64,000 nt of DNA, taken from positions 1,178,001 through 1,242,000 of the forward strand of contig NZ_CP084463.1 in NCBI RefSeq assembly GCF_020405185.1, in the 5' to 3' direction. Of the stretch, positions 61,266 to 64,000 are shown in pieces. Numbering within the stretch: the stretch's first letter is position 1; each line of letters starts with the position of its first letter. This stretch comes from Halomicrobium salinisoli. GTDB taxonomy: Archaea; Halobacteriota; Halobacteria; Halobacteriales; Haloarculaceae. The notes under the pieces are model-generated. The model did not search any database and was not told where the DNA came from. It saw nothing but the letters and a program-made list of their open reading frames with translations. Position numbers and translations under genes: made by a program.

Positions 61266-62267
61266 ATGAGCGACGACGACACCACGCTGTTCCTGACGAG
61301 CGAGGAGGTCGCCGACCTCGCCGACCCGGCCGACTACGTGGCCGCGGTCCGGGAGGGGTATCGCGAGCGGGGCCACGGCGCGCCGGCTGAGCCCCGCACC
61401 GCGCTCTTCGCGGAGGAGCCGCCGGGGATGCTCACCGGGTACATGGCCATCCTGCCGGAGACGGGGGCCATGGGCGGGTACACCTACGCCGCCGGCTTCG
61501 GGGAGCGGGACGCCAACTTCGTCCTGCCGCTGTTCGACGCCGACAGCGGCGACCCGCTGGCCGTCTTCGACGGGGCGTCGCTGAACCCCTACAAGACCGG
61601 CGCGACGGGCGCCGTCGGGGTCGACGCCCTCGCCCGCCGCGACGTGAGCGACCTGGCGCTGTTCGGGTGCGGCCCGCAGGCCCGCGGGCAACTGCTCGCG
61701 ACGGCGACCGTCCGCGACCTCGACCGCGTCGAGGTGTACTCCCCCACGTCGGAGCACCGCGAGTCCTTCGCCGCCGAGATGAACGACCGCATCGACCCGA
61801 CCGTGGCGGCCGTGGCCTCGCCCGCCGCCGCAGTGGAGGGAGCGGACGTGGTGATCACGGCGACGACCGCCAGCGAGCCCGTCTTCGACGGCGACCTGCT
61901 GGAGCCGGGCACGCACGTCACGGCGATGGGGCAGTACCACCCCGAGAAGCGGGAGGTCGACGCGACGACGGTCGCCCGGTCGACGTACGTCCCCGACCTC
62001 CGGGACCGCGTCGAGCAGGACGCCGGCGCCTTCCTGCTGGCCCGCGAGGAGGGCGCGGTCGACGACGACCACATCCACGCCGAACTGGGCGAGGTCGTGA
62101 CCGGGTCCGCGGTCGGGCGCGCGAACGACGAGGAGATCACGCTGTTCGACAGCGGCGGGACGGGTATCGAGACGGTCGCGGCCGCGCACATGCTCTACGA
62201 GCGCGCCCGCGAGGAGGGGCTCGGCCGAGAGATCGAGTTCACGCCGGCCAGCGTCGCGATGGAGTAG
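61266..62267 (+). CDS. Ornithine cyclodeaminase / mu-crystallin family protein
   Basis: A 333-residue NAD(P)-dependent enzyme. LTSEEVADLADPADYVAAVR is at the start. SLNPYKTGATGAVGVDALA near 99 carries the substrate-binding Lys/Arg region, FGCGPQARGQLLATATV near 126 is the Rossmann loop, and VITATTASEPVFDGDLLEPG near 197 follows. ELGEVVTGSAVGR near 275 is a late conserved segment. Relatives act as ornithine cyclodeaminase, alanine dehydrogenase or ketimine reductase; the substrate cannot be chosen from sequence. Confidence 0.87.
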   Translation: MSDDDTTLFLTSEEVADLADPADYVAAVREGYRERGHGAPAEPRTALFAEEPPGMLTGYMAILPETGAMGGYTYAAGFGERDANFVLPLFDADSGDPLAVFDGASLNPYKTGATGAVGVDALARRDVSDLALFGCGPQARGQLLATATVRDLDRVEVYSPTSEHRESFAAEMNDRIDPTVAAVASPAAAVEGADVVITATTASEPVFDGDLLEPGTHVTAMGQYHPEKREVDATTVARSTYVPDLRDRVEQDAGAFLLAREEGAVDDDHIHAELGEVVTGSAVGRANDEEITLFDSGGTGIETVAAAHMLYERAREEGLGREIEFTPASVAME

Positions 62268-62304
62268 CTTTCTCGGGGCCGGCGGGTGTCAGTGACCGTC
62301 CCGA

Positions 62305-63309
62305 TCAGAGCCCCAGCGCCTGGATCAGCGTCAATCCGCTGGCCAGCGCCCCCAGGAGGTAGCCGCCGATGGCGCCGCCGTTCAGCAGCGGCAGGCCCGC
62401 GTGGGCCCGGCCCTTCATCACCATCCACAGCAGCCCGGCCAGTCCGGCGAAGGTGCCGACCATCGCCGCCAGCGCCGTCACCGGAACGCCGACGACGGCG
62501 GCGATCCCCTCGGGCGCGAAGAAGGCCGCGCTGGCGACCAGCACCGTCGGGATCACGGCGTCGCCCAGACCGATGAACATGGCCTCCCGGTCGAGGGGCG
62601 ACTGCTCCTCTTCCTCGTCCCGGGCTTCGGCGTCGTCCTCGTCGGCGGTCGCGTCCTCCTCTGTGTCCTCCTCGTCGTCCAGCGCCGTGTTCTCCGACGG
62701 GTCCGTCTCGAGGAAGGAGTAGGACGCGGAGAAGGGGATGACGAGCACCACGGGCACCCGCAGGTCCATGACGCCGGAGGCGAGCGTCAGCATGTGCTCG
62801 GTGCCGTAGACGCTGATCGCGTCGTAGACGGCGAGCACGGTGAGCAACAGCAGCGCCGGGAGGATGCCGAAGGAGATGCCGAACAGGCCGGCCGCGGCGG
62901 CCCCCATGAACGCGCCGGCCACGTCGATGACGTACCACTCGGGGTAGACGTACAGCGCGATCCCGAGCGCCGCCGCGCAGGCGACCGCGACGAGGTTGAA
63001 CGAGCCGACGGTGACGACCGGGGGTATCAGCACCTGGAACACGTACAGCGAGAGCCACGCGCCCGACCCGATCACGAGCAGGCGGATGAACTCGTCGACG
63101 CCGAACTTGAACGCCGCGAGCATCACCGCCGTCGCGACCAGGATGGCCCCGAAGTACGCGAGGCTGTTGGTGGGGTCCTGTGGGTCCTCGACGGGCTGGT
63201 AGCCCGCCGCCTGGAAGGGCTCGACCAGCGCCAGCGCCGCGACCTGGACGAACAGGAAGATGGCGGCGACGATTCCGACGCCGAGGGCGGCCCGCCGTCG
63301 CTGTGACAT
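62305..63309 (-). CDS. Presenilin-type intramembrane aspartyl protease (PSH)
   Basis: A 334-residue membrane protein with nine predicted helices. The catalytic aspartates are in VLAVYDAISVYGTE near 162 (YD) and FIGLGDAVIPTV near 245 (GxGD), and LPLLNGG near 308 is the PAL-like motif. An acidic loop (DDEEDTEEDATADEDDAEA near 212) separates the two halves, as in archaeal PSH enzymes. It would cut helices of membrane proteins. It lies 37 bases downstream of gar1 on the same strand, after SRP19, giving an SRP19-Gar1-PSH run. Confidence 0.92.
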   Translation of the reverse strand: MSQRRRAALGVGIVAAIFLFVQVAALALVEPFQAAGYQPVEDPQDPTNSLAYFGAILVATAVMLAAFKFGVDEFIRLLVIGSGAWLSLYVFQVLIPPVVTVGSFNLVAVACAAALGIALYVYPEWYVIDVAGAFMGAAAAGLFGISFGILPALLLLTVLAVYDAISVYGTEHMLTLASGVMDLRVPVVLVIPFSASYSFLETDPSENTALDDEEDTEEDATADEDDAEARDEEEEQSPLDREAMFIGLGDAVIPTVLVASAAFFAPEGIAAVVGVPVTALAAMVGTFAGLAGLLWMVMKGRAHAGLPLLNGGAIGGYLLGALASGLTLIQALGL

Positions 63310-63346
63310 GGGCGACCCTCCGGATGGGGAGGGTTTCAGGGTTACG

Positions 63347-63574
63347 TTAGCGCGTGTACAGCGGCCGGCCGACCAGCGTCGGCAGGCGCACGCCCTCGGC
63401 GGGCGAGACGGCCACGTAGGGGCGTCCGACCGGGCCGAACACGTCCACGACGGAGCCGGCCGTCTCCAGGTCGTCGGTGACGACCTCGCTGCCGACGTCG
63501 GGGTAGTCGGCGTCCGACGAGCGGACGACGGCCAGCCCCTGAGCGGTCCGGACGACCTCGCCGACGCGCTTCAT
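63347..63574 (-). CDS. gar1: H/ACA RNP protein Gar1
   Basis: A 75-residue Gar1 beta-barrel. It is a component of H/ACA guide ribonucleoproteins, with Cbf5, Nop10 and L7Ae, for rRNA pseudouridylation. The [19 protein letters not shown] start and the [17 protein letters not shown] segment near 43 are diagnostic. It lacks the eukaryotic Gly/Arg tails. The start overlaps the SRP19 stop by four bases (ATGA), an arrangement common in archaea. Confidence 0.93.
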   Translation of the reverse strand: MKRVGEVVRTAQGLAVVRSSDADYPDVGSEVVTDDLETAGSVVDVFGPVGRPYVAVSPAEGVRLPTLVGRPLYTR

Positions 63575-63849
63575 TCGCGGATGACCTTGAGGTAGGCCGC
63601 GACGGCGCCCAGCAGGTCGCTCTTGGAGGCGTCGTCGGCGCCCCGCACGACCACGCGCCCGCGGGGCTCGTACTCCCGCGGGTAGGTCACGTCTCGCTCG
63701 ATGACCGCGTCGTAGCCCACCTGCTGGACGGCCTGTGCGATCTCGTGGACCTCGGGGTCGGAGACGGCCTGCTCCAGGGACACGCGCCGGCCCTCGTTGC
63801 GGGTCAGGTCCGCGTCGAGCGCGGCCGGCCAGATGACGTTCTCGACCAT
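63571..63849 (-). CDS. srp19: Signal recognition particle 19 kDa protein (SRP19)
   Basis: A 92-residue SRP19, which binds helices 6 and 8 of 7S RNA and helps SRP54 assemble for membrane-protein targeting. [21 protein letters not shown], quoted in part, and [20 protein letters not shown] near 21 are typical, as is [10 protein letters not shown] near 61. It overlaps gar1 by four bases and starts 22 bases after the stop of the PGF-CTERM gene. Confidence 0.93.
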   Translation of the reverse strand: MVENVIWPAALDADLTRNEGRRVSLEQAVSDPEVHEIAQAVQQVGYDAVIERDVTYPREYEPRGRVVVRGADDASKSDLLGAVAAYLKVIRE

Positions 63850-63871
63850 ACCGGGAGTGGCCGCGCCCGTC

Positions 63872-64000
63872 TTATACCTCTTTCCGACGGGCGGCGACCA
63901 GCGCGGCCGCGAGGGCGGCTATCGCGGTGGCGGCGACGCCGAACCCGGGCCCGTCGCCGGCGGTCGGCGTGGGCGTCGTCGCCTCGTCGGTCGCCGTCTC
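63872..64000 (-). CDS. C-terminus of a PGF-CTERM surface protein (partial)
   Basis: Only the last 42 codons are in the window; the gene continues past the right edge. The end shows a Thr/Pro stretch ([15 protein letters not shown]), the PGF tripeptide in [14 protein letters not shown], a hydrophobic helix and the basic tail AARRKEV. This tripartite signal is recognised by archaeosortase A, which removes the helix and attaches a lipid. The body of the protein, and thus its function, is not visible. Confidence 0.85.
   Translation of the reverse strand, partial: ETATDEATTPTPTAGDGPGFGVAATAIAALAAALVAARRKEV

Overview
This window is chromosomal DNA from an extremely halophilic archaeon (class Halobacteria). 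Base composition is very GC-rich. Almost every predicted protein is acidic (Asp/Glu-rich, few Lys). Many start codons sit about 25 bases after a TATA box, so their transcripts would be nearly leaderless. Archaeal marker genes are present: tfb, gatE, fen, rpoD/rpoF, S17e, L18e, L21e, aEF-1beta, SRP19, Gar1, cofD and a mptE-like gene. The gene set would fit a Haloarcula/Halomicrobium-type genus, but the window alone does not settle the genus. Nothing looks like a prophage, an IS transposase or a CRISPR array. This is core chromosome with small structured repeats between genes.

Layout. 0-3 kb (minus strand): tRNA-Ser(GCT), rps13, rps4, rps11, rpoD, tRNA-Leu(CAG), rpl18e and the start of rpl13. 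3-6 kb: type 2 IPP isomerase, a Mrp/NBP35 ATPase and S17e. 6.2-9.5 kb (minus): a translationally coupled cofactor operon, cofD > Dus-like barrel > CitG-like > DUF447. 9.5-13.5 kb: a phosphatase, an HD hydrolase, an amidohydrolase and a Usp protein, with two copies of a structured repeat. 13.5-20.7 kb: a biotin carboxylase island (birA, pccA-like, a small PccX-like subunit, pccB-like), interrupted by a DUF4166/YndJ pair on the other strand. 21-31 kb: ArsA/Get3 ATPase, UDG-like protein, NSS transporter, SDR, formyltransferase plus deacetylase, GDPD, and a pseudokinase with membrane partners. 31-34 kb: tfb, an HCDH-like gene and DUF2391.

34.3-37.9 kb is an information-processing block (HVO_2753-type zinc finger, aEF-1beta, L21e, RpoF, DUF655, KsgA, HemK2). 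Next come DUF389, a split MetE pair, a PfkB kinase and a phosphotransferase. The 44-48.5 kb part holds a pterin pair (FolP plus MptE), zinc-ribbon proteins and TrmJ. 48.5-52.3 kb holds a P-loop/DICT protein and GatE, with a 63-bp tandem repeat between them. 52.4-60.3 kb carries a lipoprotein, a CPBP protease, FumC, a Tat-exported serine hydrolase, FEN-1, GNAT, DUF3054 and DUF7331. The end carries an ornithine cyclodeaminase-family gene, a presenilin-type protease, Gar1, SRP19 and the C-terminus of a PGF-CTERM surface protein.

The most unusual signal is a family of four 170-260 bp elements at about 10.2, 11.7, 20.8 and 48.3 kb. Their outer ends share an inverted sequence (AACARCCAGAAAG type) and their interiors are strings of small hairpins. 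They encode nothing obvious and sit only between genes.
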